Origin: Nocardiopsis_B mangrovi
Lineage (GTDB): Bacteria; Actinomycetota; Actinomycetes; Streptosporangiales; Streptosporangiaceae
Assembly: GCF_042653925.1 (NCBI RefSeq)
Contig: NZ_JBHSFQ010000009.1
Coordinates: 1 to 64,000 of the forward strand
Direction: 5' to 3'
Length of the DNA stretch: 64,000 nucleotides
Position numbers and translations under genes: made by a program. Each line of letters opens with the position of its first letter. Positions within the stretch are counted from its first letter, which is position 1. This document shows positions 23,851-33,237 of this stretch, one piece after another. The notes beneath the pieces are model-generated. The model did not search any database. It was given only the letters and a program-made list of their open reading frames with translations, and had not been told where the DNA came from.

Positions 23851-25628
23851 GCGCCCGCGGTCCCGGCGCCCGCCCACCGGGCCGCCGCGGCGGCGCGCCC
23901 GATGCGGCGCCGCCGGAGCAGGCGCGCCGCGTCCCCCGGCTGCTCGCCGGACGCCGCCGCTGGACGTTCACGGCACTGGTCGTGGTGGGCGCCGGGCAGG
24001 CCGCCGCCGCGATCGGCTGGGCGCTGCTGGTGCGCAGGCTCGCCGGACCGGCCGAAGGGGGGACCGCTGCGGGGGCGGCCCTCCCGGCGCTGCTGCCCTG
24101 GCTCGGCCTGCTCGTGCTGACATCGGCCGTGCTGCTCTTCGCCGAACGGGTCCTGGCCGAGCGGCTCGGCCAGTCGTGGGTGACCGACGTCCGTACCGCC
24201 CTGTTCCGCGGTGTCACCGCGGCGCCCGCCCGCGGGCAGGGGCGCGGACGCTCCACCGGGGGCACGTCCCTGCGGATGATGGGCAACCTCAGCGCGCTGC
24301 GCCGCTGGGCGGGCCTGGGGCTGGCGAAACTCGCGGTCGCCCTGCCCCTGATGTGCGGGTGCCTGCTGGCGTTCGCGATGATCTCCCCCGTGGTGGCCGC
24401 CGGCGCGTTCGCCGTCACCGCCTGCGGGCTGGGGGCGTCCATGGCGCTGTCGCCGTGGCTGAGGGCGTCGCACCGCGCGGCGCGCCGCCGCCAGGCGCGG
24501 GTCGCGTCGCACGTCGTGGAGCGCGTGGGCAAGAGACTCGTGGTGCAGGCGTTCGGGCGGGAGAGGTCCGAGCGGCTGACCGTGGCCCGCCGGTCGCGCC
24601 GGCTCGCCGAGGCCCAGGTGCGCCGCGCCCGCGCGGTGGGGGCGGCCCGCGGGATCGGCGAGGCCACCACCCTGCTGACGACCGCCGTGGTGGTGGTCAC
24701 CGCCGCGGCGTCGGGGGCGGGGGCGGCGTCGGCCACGGCGGCGATCGCCGTCGTCGGCATCATGGTCACCCCTTTGCGCGAGCTGACCCGTGTCAGCGAG
24801 TACCGGTCGGAGCGCACGGTCGCCCTCCGCCAGGTCGGCGCCGAGCTGGCCCGGCCGCGCCGCTCCCGCCCGGGCCGCTCGGCGCCGGCCCTCCCCGAGG
24901 GCGGGGGCGACCTGCGCCTTGAGGGGGTCCGGGTCGAGGGGGTGTTCTCGCCGATCACCGCGCACGCCCCCGCCGGCTCGGTCGTGGCCGTCACCGGGGC
25001 CAATGGCACGGGCAAGTCCACCCTGCTCTCGGTCATCGCCGGCCTGGTCGCCCCCGACGCCGGCCGGGTGCTGCTGGACGGCGCCGACATCTCGCGGGTG
25101 CGGGCGGCCTCGGTGCGCGCGGCGATCGGGCTGGCGGGCCCCCACCTGCCGCTGCTGCGCGGGACCATCTCCGACAACGTCCGCTATGCCGATCCGAAGG
25201 CGGACGGGCGGCGGCTGAACGACGCCATCCGCGCCGGCGGCCTGGACCGGCTGCTGGCGGACCTGCCCCACGGCCTGCGCACGCCGGTCGGGGAGGACGG
25301 CGGCGGGCTGTCGGCGGGCCAGCAGCAGCGGGTCGCGCTCGCGCGCGCCCTGCTGACGGGGCCCCGCCTGCTGCTGCTCGACGAGGCCGACGCCCACCTC
25401 GATGCCGGAGCCGCCGATGTGGTGGACCGCGTGATCGCCGGATTCCCCGGAACGGTCATCGTGGTCACCCACCGCCCCGAGCGCCTGCGCACGGCCGATG
25501 TCGTGTGGCGGCTGGCCGGCGGGGTCCTGCGCCCGGCCCGGCCGGCCGCGAGGGCGGTCGGCCCCGATGACGGGACCGGCGGTCCCGCCGCCGCCCCGGC
25601 GGGCACCGCCGGGCGTGCGGCCCGCTGA
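23847..25628 (+). CDS. ABC exporter with fused membrane and ATPase domains
   Basis: The 593-residue protein has about six hydrophobic segments in its first 330 residues (e.g. WTFTALVVVGAGQAAAAIGWALLV, LLPWLGLLVLTSAVLLFAE, LMCGCLLAFAMISPVVAAGAFAV) and an ATPase domain with Walker A GANGTGKST, signature LSAGQQQRVALARALL, Walker B LLLLDEAD and the H-loop THR. The Q-loop region reads AGPHLPLLRGTISDNV, as in CydD/MsbA-type exporters. It probably works as a homodimer. Coupling to the preceding NTPase suggests export or handling of its product. Confidence 0.88.
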   Translation: MSARGPGARPPGRRGGAPDAAPPEQARRVPRLLAGRRRWTFTALVVVGAGQAAAAIGWALLVRRLAGPAEGGTAAGAALPALLPWLGLLVLTSAVLLFAERVLAERLGQSWVTDVRTALFRGVTAAPARGQGRGRSTGGTSLRMMGNLSALRRWAGLGLAKLAVALPLMCGCLLAFAMISPVVAAGAFAVTACGLGASMALSPWLRASHRAARRRQARVASHVVERVGKRLVVQAFGRERSERLTVARRSRRLAEAQVRRARAVGAARGIGEATTLLTTAVVVVTAAASGAGAASATAAIAVVGIMVTPLRELTRVSEYRSERTVALRQVGAELARPRRSRPGRSAPALPEGGGDLRLEGVRVEGVFSPITAHAPAGSVVAVTGANGTGKSTLLSVIAGLVAPDAGRVLLDGADISRVRAASVRAAIGLAGPHLPLLRGTISDNVRYADPKADGRRLNDAIRAGGLDRLLADLPHGLRTPVGEDGGGLSAGQQQRVALARALLTGPRLLLLDEADAHLDAGAADVVDRVIAGFPGTVIVVTHRPERLRTADVVWRLAGGVLRPARPAARAVGPDDGTGGPAAAPAGTAGRAAR

Positions 25629-25836
25629 CGCGCGCGCCGGGGCCGCGGGGACCGTCCTTCCCCGCGACCCGGCGCGCCGGCGCTCGTTCGCGGGGAGGGC
25701 GGGCGTCCCGGCGAGGGGAGCGGGGCACCCGGAGGTCGTCTCGGATCCGGGGGACGGGAGAGGGGGCGGAGGCCGCCGGCCGTTGCGCGGCGCTCCCCGG
25801 GGCACCGCCCGGCCGCGGGGCCGGCGCGGCGGGGCG

Positions 25837-26523
25837 CTACGGGAGGGAGTAGGGGCGGGTCGCCACGTGCGCGGTGCGGCCGCCGACTTCGACGGTGCCG
25901 TCGCGACCCGGGCGGACGTCGATGCGGGAGCCCACGCCCTGGCGGATCGTCAGCGGCCGGCCCAGCTTCTGGCCGAGCCGCAGCGCCGCTGCGCCGGTGG
26001 CCTCGTCCTCGGCGATCCCCATGCCGTCGGGGAACACGCGCACGCGCACCCGCCCGGCCGCTTCGTCCTCCCACGCCCAGACGTGCAGGTCGACCCCAGG
26101 CTCGCCGCCGGCAACGGCGTCGACGGCCGCCGGGTCCGCGAGCCGGCGGCTGTCGAACACCGGGGCGAGGTCGGGATCGGCGCGGATCCAGACGGACTCG
26201 CCCTCGGTCCAGGTGGGAATGGCGCCAGCCGGCGGGTTGAGGGTGTCCAGCGGGGTGCCGCGGTCGCGCAGCAGCCACGAGGTCCCCACCAGCGGGTGGC
26301 CCGCCAGGGGGAGCTCGATCGCCGGGGTGTGGATGTGCAGCCGCCCGGTGGCGCGGTCCTCCAGGAACACCGTCTCGGAGAAGCCGAGGTCCGCGGCGAT
26401 CGCCTGGCGGGTGTCGCTCGGCAGCCCGGGGGAGTCGAGGAAGACGCCGAGTTCGTTGCCGCCGGTGTCGCCGTCGCCGAGGAAGACGGTGACGATGTCG
26501 AGTGAGGTGGTCGTGTCGCTCAT
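25837..26523 (-). CDS. PhzF-family isomerase/epimerase
   Basis: The 228-residue protein has PhzF landmarks: VTVFLGDGDTGGNELGVFLD at the start, LGFSETVFLE carrying the catalytic-type Glu, and DEATGAAALRLGQKLGR near the C-terminus. It is shorter than typical PhzF (about 260-290), with a compressed middle. PhzF proteins isomerise small metabolites; most have no known substrate, and no phenazine genes are nearby. The ATG at 26523 is favoured by homology. Confidence 0.8.
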   Translation of the reverse strand: MSDTTTSLDIVTVFLGDGDTGGNELGVFLDSPGLPSDTRQAIAADLGFSETVFLEDRATGRLHIHTPAIELPLAGHPLVGTSWLLRDRGTPLDTLNPPAGAIPTWTEGESVWIRADPDLAPVFDSRRLADPAAVDAVAGGEPGVDLHVWAWEDEAAGRVRVRVFPDGMGIAEDEATGAAALRLGQKLGRPLTIRQGVGSRIDVRPGRDGTVEVGGRTAHVATRPYSLP

Positions 26524-27003
26524 GGCCCAACTGTGCCAGGCGCAACGGAAAAGGACTACTTAAATATTCTGTATGGCAATGTCAGAAACGCTTACACCAC
26601 TGCCCCCTGGTGCGACCGGTTCCCGGCCCGGGTGCCCGGCCGGCCTCGACCGGCGGCAGGGCCGGCTCGCAGACAGGTGCCGGCCGAGGCCCGCGAGACC
26701 GTCGCCTACGGTGTCGGGGCGTCCAACATCGCCGCCGACCACCTCCTCACCGCGTGGCGGAGCCGACTGGGCCACTGAAGCCTCGGCCTATGGCCCTACG
26801 ACCTGCGTATTCTTTCCGAACGTCAGCGACCGTATTTATCGTGTCGCGAATAGTGTGGTGTGTCGGCCGTCGCATGCGCAGGACGCGTTAATCATGCGTT
26901 AACGGCCCTCGCGTGGCCCGATCCGGCGATTAGGCTCGCCGGTGTGCTCACGATCTTCCCTCCGCGCAGCCCGCGGAAGCAGGCCCGCCGAAGAGAGGTA
27001 TCC
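26524..27003. other. 480-bp divergent intergenic region
   Basis: It separates the PhzF-like gene from the VOC gene. A less GC-rich stretch from about 26550 to 26600 and another from 26800 to 26900 look like promoter regions. Several short open frames are present, but none has a recognisable pattern. Confidence 0.45.
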
Positions 27004-27414
27004 GTGCCCCGTGTGACCGGTCTCGCGCACGTCAACCTGTCGGTGCGCGACCGCGACGCCAGCATCGAGTTCTACCGCGTGGTCCTGGGCTTCAAAGAGG
27101 TCCTGACCCGCGACGGCAAGCAGTGGCTGCACACCGAGTGCCGCCACCCCTCCGGCCTGGTCCTCGGATTCACCCAGCACCGCGAGCACTTCAAGGCGAC
27201 CTTCGACCCGCGCCACATCGGCATGGACCACCTGTCGCTGCGGGTGGCCGGCGTCGGCGAGCTGGAGCTCTGGGAAGAGCGGCTCACCGACCTCGACATC
27301 GACCACTCGCCGGTCGTGCACACGCCCCAGGGCTCGTCGCTGACGTTCGCCGACCCCGACGGCATCCAGCTCGAACTGTTCTGCCCCGCCGATCCCGACA
27401 CCGGCGAGGACTGA
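27004..27414 (+). CDS. VOC (glyoxalase/bleomycin-resistance) family protein
   Basis: The 136-residue protein has the two beta-alpha-beta-beta-beta units of VOC proteins: GLAHVNLSVRDRDASIEFYRVVLGF with a His ligand, IGMDHLSLRVAGVGELELWEERL with a second His, and FADPDGIQLELFCP with the C-terminal Glu ligand. It may be a metal-dependent lyase, isomerase or dioxygenase; the substrate is unknown. Start GTG at 27004 has GAGAGG upstream. Confidence 0.85.
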   Translation: MPRVTGLAHVNLSVRDRDASIEFYRVVLGFKEVLTRDGKQWLHTECRHPSGLVLGFTQHREHFKATFDPRHIGMDHLSLRVAGVGELELWEERLTDLDIDHSPVVHTPQGSSLTFADPDGIQLELFCPADPDTGED

Positions 27415-27438
27415 GCGACCCGGCGACCGGGCGGCGCG

Positions 27439-27469
27439 GCCGCCCGGCGGGACGGCCCGCCGGGGCGGC
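27439..27469. terminator. Bulged hairpin between convergent VOC and DeoR genes
   Basis: GCCGCCCGGCGGG (27439-27451) pairs with 27456-27469 with a single bulged base and a 4-base loop. It lies 24 bases after the VOC stop. Confidence 0.65.
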
Positions 27470-27478
27470 CCGCGCGGT

Positions 27479-28252
27479 TCACTCGGGCGCCACCAGCTGG
27501 AGGCGGACGTCCGCCTCGCGCATCTCGTCGACCGCCGACTGCGGAAGCCGGTCATCGCTGATGATCAGGTCGAACTCCTCCAGCCGCGCCACGCGGAACG
27601 TCCCGAACTTGCCATACTTGGTGCTGTCGACCGTCAGCACGCTCTTCGAGGCGATCCGCAGCAGCTGCTGCTTGGCCACGACCTTGGCCTCCGACGGCGT
27701 GGTCGAGCCCCGTTCAACGTCCCACGAGCTGCTGGCGATGAACGCCAGGTCCACGTTGACCCGGCTCAGGAAGTCGGCGGTGAACTGCCCGACGGAGGAG
27801 TGGTCGGCGTGGGACACGACTCCGCCGGTGTGGATCAGCTCGATGTTGGGGTACTCCATCAGGTGCCCGACCACGTTGAAGTCGTTGGTCACCACGGTCA
27901 GCCCGACCTTGTCGGTGAGCATGGGCACCATTTGCAGCGAGGTCGTGCCGGCGTCGAGGAAGATGGTGAAGTTCTCGCGCACCAGCTCCGCCGCGGCGCG
28001 CGTGATCGCCCGCTTGGCCGGCACTTCGAGCTGGGCCTTGGCCAGGTAGGACGGCTCGCTCTTCAACCGCGCGGCGAGCCGCACGCCGCCGGTGACGGAC
28101 AGGACCTTGCCGTCGTTCTCCAGCGCCTGGATGTCCCGCCGTACCGTCATGTGCGAGACGGACAGCATCGACGTGAGCTCGTTGATACTCAGCACGTGCC
28201 GTTCCTGCAAGAGCTTGAGGATGTGCTCGCGACGCTGGTCGGGGATCATCAT
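27479..28252 (-). CDS. DeoR/GlpR-family transcriptional regulator
   Basis: The 257-residue protein has a DeoR HTH (QRREHILKLLQERHVLSINELTSMLSVSHMTVRRDIQALE, about residues 5-45) and a DeoR sensor domain with FLDAGTTSLQMVP, TNDFNVVGHL, GGVVSHADHSSVG and VDSTKYGKFG. It would repress a sugar- or glycerol-phosphate-related target in response to a phosphorylated ligand. It is divergent from the GDPD-fold gene, its most likely target. Confidence 0.92.
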   Translation of the reverse strand: MMIPDQRREHILKLLQERHVLSINELTSMLSVSHMTVRRDIQALENDGKVLSVTGGVRLAARLKSEPSYLAKAQLEVPAKRAITRAAAELVRENFTIFLDAGTTSLQMVPMLTDKVGLTVVTNDFNVVGHLMEYPNIELIHTGGVVSHADHSSVGQFTADFLSRVNVDLAFIASSSWDVERGSTTPSEAKVVAKQQLLRIASKSVLTVDSTKYGKFGTFRVARLEEFDLIISDDRLPQSAVDEMREADVRLQLVAPE

Positions 28253-28518
28253 CCGCCTTCGGTGTCGATGCGATGTGCGTGTTCACCACTGTTACAGACG
28301 CACGGCCTACCTAAGAAGTTTCCCAGGTCGCCGACCTGTACCGTGGTGTGCGCCGGGTGACACCGCTCGCACCCGTGCGCGGACGGACCCGTGTGGGTCG
28401 GGCCGATTCCGCCGTATTTTGCCGTAGTCCCCTACGGGCGGGAGCGCTCTTTGGCACTCTTGTCTCCTAGCAGCCACGGCAGGATCGTCGAACCCGCGGT
28501 GTAGACGGAGACAGCCTC

Positions 28519-29292
28519 ATGACGCTGGCGATCGCCCTGCGCGGCGAGACCACCCGGTACCGGGAGAACACGCTCCCGGCCATTCGCTCCGCCTTTGCGG
28601 CGGGGGCCGATGTGGTGGCGGTGGACCTGAAGACCACCGCCGACGGCCACGTCGTCCTGCTACGCGACGACACCCTGGACCGGCTGTGGGGATCGCCCCG
28701 GGCGGTCTCCGACCTCGGCCTGGCCGACCTCGCGGTGCTGGGCGCCCAGGTCGAGCACCGCATCCCCACGCTCATGGAGGTCCTGGCCGAATCCGCGGGC
28801 CGCAGGGCGGCGCTCATGTTCAACGTCACCTCCGCCGATACCGCGCTGGCCGCCCTCGCCCAGGCCGGCGAGCACGACATGGCCGACCACGTGATCTTCA
28901 CCGGATCGATCGACGCGCTGCGGGCGCTGCACGCGCGGCGCCCCTCCGCGGCCATCGCGCTGACGTGGGACCAGCCCACCCTGCCGCCCGGCGAGCTGTG
29001 GAAGGCGCTCATGCCCCGCTACTACAGCACCGACCACCGGTCGATCACCCGCGAACTCCTCGCCGAGGTCCAGCGCCACGGCTACCGGGTCGCGGCGTGG
29101 ACGGTGAATGATTTTCCGGAAATGGTGCGCCTTGTCGGCATGGGGGTCGATGCGATCCTCACCGACAACATCCGCGACCTCGCCAGCCTGACCGGAGAGC
29201 CCCGAGTGTCCGCGGCGCCGCGGGTTCCCGCCCACGGGACCGCCGCGCCGGAATGGGGCCACGACCTGCACAGGAGTCGGTACGGCGGGTGA
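28519..29292 (+). CDS. Glycerophosphodiester phosphodiesterase-fold protein lacking catalytic residues
   Basis: The 257-residue protein follows the GDPD TIM-barrel pattern (RENTLPAIRSAFAAGADVVAVDL, TADGHVVLLRDDTLDRLWG, RVAAWTVNDFPEM, GVDAILTDN). The expected active-site residues are missing: the HRG motif reads LRG (Leu7), the ExD metal site reads Ala34-Val-Asp36, the HD motif reads Arg49-Asp50, and the later IExK-type Glu is replaced (LMFNVTS). It may be a binding protein or regulator rather than an enzyme. A DeoR regulator is divergent. Confidence 0.75.
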   Translation: MTLAIALRGETTRYRENTLPAIRSAFAAGADVVAVDLKTTADGHVVLLRDDTLDRLWGSPRAVSDLGLADLAVLGAQVEHRIPTLMEVLAESAGRRAALMFNVTSADTALAALAQAGEHDMADHVIFTGSIDALRALHARRPSAAIALTWDQPTLPPGELWKALMPRYYSTDHRSITRELLAEVQRHGYRVAAWTVNDFPEMVRLVGMGVDAILTDNIRDLASLTGEPRVSAAPRVPAHGTAAPEWGHDLHRSRYGG

Positions 29293-29500
29293 AACGAAGC
29301 TGAATTCATTTCAGCGTGGGTCGTCGAACGGTGCACTTCCGGCCCGGAAATCGTCGCTTTTTCAAATAGGGCGAACAAGATCCACGCTTTTCCCCGAATC
29401 GTCCGCAGCGCGACGCTATCCTCGGAACCGATCCGCAGCCGATCCGCCGATAGCCGGCACCCGGTCGCGCCATCGCCGCGCCCGGAGGACCCCCTCTGAG

Positions 29501-30130
29501 ATGATCATGACGGCCGACCTCTCCCCACACGACGCGCGCTCGCCCGACCGCACGCTCACCGCGGCGGCGGAAATCTTCGCCCGCCACGGGATGCACGGGC
29601 CGTCCATGGCCGTGCTGGCACGGGAGATCACCGGCCGCACCGGCGGCGACGTCATCGCGTTCCGCCGCGCCTACCCCACGCGCCTCGACCTCGTCTACGC
29701 GGTGGCGCTGGACGCCACCCGGTCGCTGGTGGCCGCGCAGACCACCGATTCCGGCGGCATCGATCCCGCGGCGACCCGGCTGGGCCGGCTCGTCCGGCGC
29801 CACGTCGCCCACTGCTGGGAGCACCGCACCGCCGAGGAGCTGCGGCGCACCCTCCAGCCCACGCTGCGGGCGATCAACCCGGCCCGCCACCGCGAGCTGT
29901 CCGCTCTGCGCCGCGACTACCGCGGCTTCATCCGCGACCTCATCGGCGACGGCATGGCCGAAGGCGATTTCCGGGTGGCCGACCCCGCGGCGGCGTCCGG
30001 CGCCGTGCTCGACACCCTCGACTCCACGTTCAACTGGTACGACGGCGACGGCGGCATGTCCGTGACGGAACTCGGCGACGTCTGTGTCGACCTGATCGTC
30101 CACCACCAGCTCGGCGCCGAACGCGGATGA
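29501..30130 (+). CDS. TetR-like regulator with weak HTH
   Basis: The 209-residue protein has a TetR-like N-terminus (RTLTAAAEIFARHGMHGPSMAVLAREI) but the recognition-helix region is unusual (GRTGGDVIAFRRAYPTRLDLVYAVAL, normally YHHFxSKxxL). The helical C-terminal domain is typical. Starts at 29501 or 29507 are both possible; GGAGG lies at 29484-29488. It is convergent with the WYL regulator. Target unknown. Confidence 0.75.
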   Translation: MIMTADLSPHDARSPDRTLTAAAEIFARHGMHGPSMAVLAREITGRTGGDVIAFRRAYPTRLDLVYAVALDATRSLVAAQTTDSGGIDPAATRLGRLVRRHVAHCWEHRTAEELRRTLQPTLRAINPARHRELSALRRDYRGFIRDLIGDGMAEGDFRVADPAAASGAVLDTLDSTFNWYDGDGGMSVTELGDVCVDLIVHHQLGAERG

Positions 30131-30143
30131 CCCGGCCTGCGGT

Positions 30144-31121
30144 TTAGGGGGCGCCGGGCCCGTCGGGCCCCGCTGCCGCGCCGAGTGCGCGGGTACCGAG
30201 GTCGCGCAGGTGGGCGCGCAGCTCCGGCGGCTCGTGCACCGTGAAGTCGCAGCCGAGCTGGAGCAGGCGCGACGCCAGCCACTCGACCGTGTCGGCGTGG
30301 CCGCGCAGCCGGCAGCTATCAGCGTCGACGGGCTCGACCTCGCCCGCGCCGCCGATCCGCTGCGCCACCCGGTCGGCGGGCAGCCGCAGGGTCGCCACCA
30401 CCTCGTAGGTGGGCGCCATCGAGTACAGCATGTCCTTGACGAAGGCGGCGGGGTCGCCCCCGGGGATCTCGCGGTGGGTGAACCGCGCGCCGGTCGCCCT
30501 CGGCTCGGTGATCCGGTCGGTGCGGAACAGGCGCCAGTCGCCGCGGTCGTCGTCGTGGGCCAGCAGGTACCAGCGGTGCGCGGCCGCCACCAGCCGGTAG
30601 GGCTCGGCCAGGCGCCGCGACGGCGTCCCGTCGGCCGCCCGGTAGGCGAACCGGATGCGCTCGCGGCCGACGATGGCGCCGGCGATCGCCGTCAGGTGCT
30701 GCGGGTCCACGGCCGCGGGGGTGCCCATCGGCATGTGCGCCATGGCGGCCGCGAGCGAGCCGACCCGGTGGCGCAGCCGGGACGGCAGGACCTGTTCCAG
30801 CTTGGCCAGCGCCCGCACGGACGCCTCGTCCACGCCCTCCACGGGGGACTGGGCCGCGGTGCGCAGGCCCACGGCGATGGCCACCGCCTCGTCGTCGTCC
30901 AGCAGCAGCGGCGGCATGGCCGCTCCCGCGACGAGCCGGTAGCCGCCCGCGGCCCCCAGCGTGGCCTCCACCGGGTAGCCCAGGTCGCGGAGCCGGTCGA
31001 TGTCGCGGCGGATCGTCCGCGGGGTGACGCCCAGGCGCCCGGCCAGCTCGCTGCCGGGCCACTCGCGGGGGGTCTGGAGGAGGGACAGGAGCGCGAACAG
31101 CCGCGCGGAGGTATCGCTCAT
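30144..31121 (-). CDS. WYL-domain transcriptional regulator
   Basis: The 325-residue protein starts with a DeoR-like wHTH (RLFALLSLLQTPREWPGSELAGRLGVTPRTIRRDIDRLRDLGYPVE) and has a WYL domain near residues 140-225, with RLAEPYRLVAAAHRWYLLAHDDDRGDWRLFRTDRI. This is the YafY type of regulator. The ATG at 31121 fits the family start. It is divergent from an epoxide hydrolase gene 103 bases away and probably controls it. Confidence 0.9.
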   Translation of the reverse strand: MSDTSARLFALLSLLQTPREWPGSELAGRLGVTPRTIRRDIDRLRDLGYPVEATLGAAGGYRLVAGAAMPPLLLDDDEAVAIAVGLRTAAQSPVEGVDEASVRALAKLEQVLPSRLRHRVGSLAAAMAHMPMGTPAAVDPQHLTAIAGAIVGRERIRFAYRAADGTPSRRLAEPYRLVAAAHRWYLLAHDDDRGDWRLFRTDRITEPRATGARFTHREIPGGDPAAFVKDMLYSMAPTYEVVATLRLPADRVAQRIGGAGEVEPVDADSCRLRGHADTVEWLASRLLQLGCDFTVHEPPELRAHLRDLGTRALGAAAGPDGPGAP

Positions 31122-31224
31122 GGCTCCATGGTGCACCGCGATATGGGACGGATGTCGACCTATTTCCCGCTTAGGTTTCGCCCGTCGCCCGGAAAGCCCG
31201 GCGCGGCGACCACGGAGGACGACC

Positions 31225-32358
31225 ATGGGAACCGAGATCCGCCCCTTCCGCATCGACATCGCCCAGGCGGACCTGGACGACCTCGGAGACCGCCTCGCCG
31301 GCGCGGCCTGGCCGGCGCAGCTCCCCGGCGAGGGGTGGAGCCGCGGCGTCCCCGTCGCCCACCTCAAGGAGCTCGCGGGGTACTGGCGCAGCGGCTACGA
31401 CTGGCGCCGGCACGAGCAGCGGCTGAACGCCTTTCCGCAGTTCATGACCGGGATCGAGGGGCAGGACATCCACTTCCTGCACGTGCGCTCACCCGAGCCC
31501 GGGGCGCTGCCGCTCCTGCTCACCCACGGCTGGCCGAACTCCTTCGTGGAGTTCGCCGACCTCATCGGGCCCCTCGCCGACCCCGCGGCGCACGGGGGCG
31601 ACCGGGAGCAGGCGTTCCACGTCGTCGTGCCGTCGGTACCCGGCTTCGGGTTCTCCGCGCCGCCGCGCGGGACCGGCTGGGACGCCGCCCGCGTGGCGCG
31701 GATCTGGGCGGAACTGATGCGCCGCTTGGGCTACGACCGCTACGGCACCCACGGCGGGGACTTCGGCGCCTATGTCGCACCGGAGGTGGCGACGGCGGCA
31801 CCGGGCCGCGTGGCCGGCGTCCACATCACCGGCGGCATCGGCTTCCCGGCCGAGGACGACCTCCCGACGCTGACCGACGAGGAGCGCGCGGCCTGGGCGC
31901 TGGTCACGGAGCAGGACTGGATGAACGGGGTCGACCACCACGCGCTGCTGCGCGCGGCGCCCCAGACCTTCGCCTACGGCTGGCAGGACTCCCCGGTCGC
32001 CGCCCTCGCCTGGATGGTGCAGAAGTTCAAGGAGTTCACCCCCGTGGACAAGCTGCCCGAGCAGGTGATCGACCGCGACCTCATCCTGACCAACGTGAGC
32101 CTCTACTGGTTCACCGGGACCTTCGGGTCCTCCTCCTGGCCCATGTACGACAGCACGGGCTTCGGCTGGCCGAAGGGGTCGGCGGCGGCCCCGACCGGCG
32201 TCTACAGCGGTCCGCCGGCGATCCGGCGCCTGGCCGAACGCGACACCACCGTCCTGCACTGGCCCGATGCCAATCCGGGCGATCACCACTTCGTGGCCAT
32301 GGCCCACCCCGGCGACCTCGCGCGCGACCTGCGGGCCTTCTTCGCCAAGGTCCGCTGA
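31225..32358 (+). CDS. Epoxide hydrolase (EHN-type alpha/beta hydrolase)
   Basis: The 377-residue protein has the N-terminal EHN domain (FRIDIAQADLDDLGDRLAGAAWP) and an alpha/beta hydrolase core with oxyanion motif LTHGWPNSFVEF, nucleophile Asp in THGGDFGAYVAPE, and a C-terminal catalytic His in GDHHFVAMAHP. It matches juvenile-hormone/microsomal-type bacterial epoxide hydrolases (about 370-400 residues). The ATG at 31225 has GGAGGA upstream. The divergent WYL regulator probably controls it. The natural epoxide is unknown. Confidence 0.9.
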   Translation: MGTEIRPFRIDIAQADLDDLGDRLAGAAWPAQLPGEGWSRGVPVAHLKELAGYWRSGYDWRRHEQRLNAFPQFMTGIEGQDIHFLHVRSPEPGALPLLLTHGWPNSFVEFADLIGPLADPAAHGGDREQAFHVVVPSVPGFGFSAPPRGTGWDAARVARIWAELMRRLGYDRYGTHGGDFGAYVAPEVATAAPGRVAGVHITGGIGFPAEDDLPTLTDEERAAWALVTEQDWMNGVDHHALLRAAPQTFAYGWQDSPVAALAWMVQKFKEFTPVDKLPEQVIDRDLILTNVSLYWFTGTFGSSSWPMYDSTGFGWPKGSAAAPTGVYSGPPAIRRLAERDTTVLHWPDANPGDHHFVAMAHPGDLARDLRAFFAKVR

Positions 32359-32508
32359 GGACACCCCCGCCCCTGCCCGGCCCCGCCCGCACCGCCCGCC
32401 CCGCGCCGCCGGGCGCCGGCGGGCGCCGGCGGGGGCGGTCCCGGCCCGGAACCCTGCGCGCGGCCGTAGGCTCCAGGGGAGACGGCGAGTGGGAGGGTCG
32501 AGGAGAGC

Positions 32509-33123
32509 ATGTCGGCGACGCGGTTGCTGGTTCTGGGCGTGGTCCGCACGCTGGGCCGGGCGCACGGATACCAGGTGCGGCGGGAGTTGATCGCCTGGGG
32601 CGCCGAGGAGTGGGCCAGCGTCAAACCCGGGTCGATCTACCACGCGCTGCGCCAGCTCCTCAAGAGCGGCATGGTGCGCACCGCGGGCGTCGAGGAGAGC
32701 GGGGAGGGGCCCGAGCGCACCCTCTTCGAGCTGACCGAGGACGGCACGACCGAGTTCGTCCGGCTGCTCACCAAGGCGCTGTCGATCCCCGACGTCAAGC
32801 CCGAGTTCTTCAGCGCGGGCGTCACGTTCATGACCGCCCTGCCGCGGGGCATGGTGCTCACCCTGCTGCGGCGGCGCCTGGCGCTCCAGGAGGGGACGCA
32901 GCACCAGCTGAGGTCGGTGCACGGCGACCTCGTGAACGGCAAGCCGCCGCACGTGTGGGAGCTGCTGGAGTGGTGGAACGTCCAGCACGACGCCTCGGTG
33001 GAGTTCACCCGCGGGATGATCCGGCGCCTGGAGGAGGGCGCCTACGAGATGTCCGGCGAGGGCGCGGCGCCGTTCGGGGCGGGCCCGCCGGCGGCGGGCG
33101 TCCCGGCCGCCGACCAGGACTGA
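32509..33123 (+). CDS. PadR-family transcriptional regulator
   Basis: The 204-residue protein has a PadR winged HTH (LLVLGVVRTLGRAHGYQVRRELIAWG...VKPGSIYHALRQLLKSGMVR) and the family's C-terminal helices. The ATG has AGGAGAG just upstream. It directly precedes an ABC transporter locus that carries two near-identical palindromic sites, so it is the likely repressor of that locus, responding to the transported compound. Confidence 0.9.
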   Translation: MSATRLLVLGVVRTLGRAHGYQVRRELIAWGAEEWASVKPGSIYHALRQLLKSGMVRTAGVEESGEGPERTLFELTEDGTTEFVRLLTKALSIPDVKPEFFSAGVTFMTALPRGMVLTLLRRRLALQEGTQHQLRSVHGDLVNGKPPHVWELLEWWNVQHDASVEFTRGMIRRLEEGAYEMSGEGAAPFGAGPPAAGVPAADQD

Positions 33124-33237
33124 GCCCTCCCGCAGCCCCCGGCGCCCGCGTGCCGCGGGCGACGGGCGGGCCGGTCCGATCGCCCCCGCCCGCCGGTCGG
33201 CCCTGGTCACATGCTGTTCTCCGGGATCACCCCTGTA

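Noticed and set aside
26533..26902. Short overlapping open frames between the PhzF-like and VOC genes
   Set aside because: None has a recognisable domain, and they overlap each other in several frames, so they are not supported as genes.
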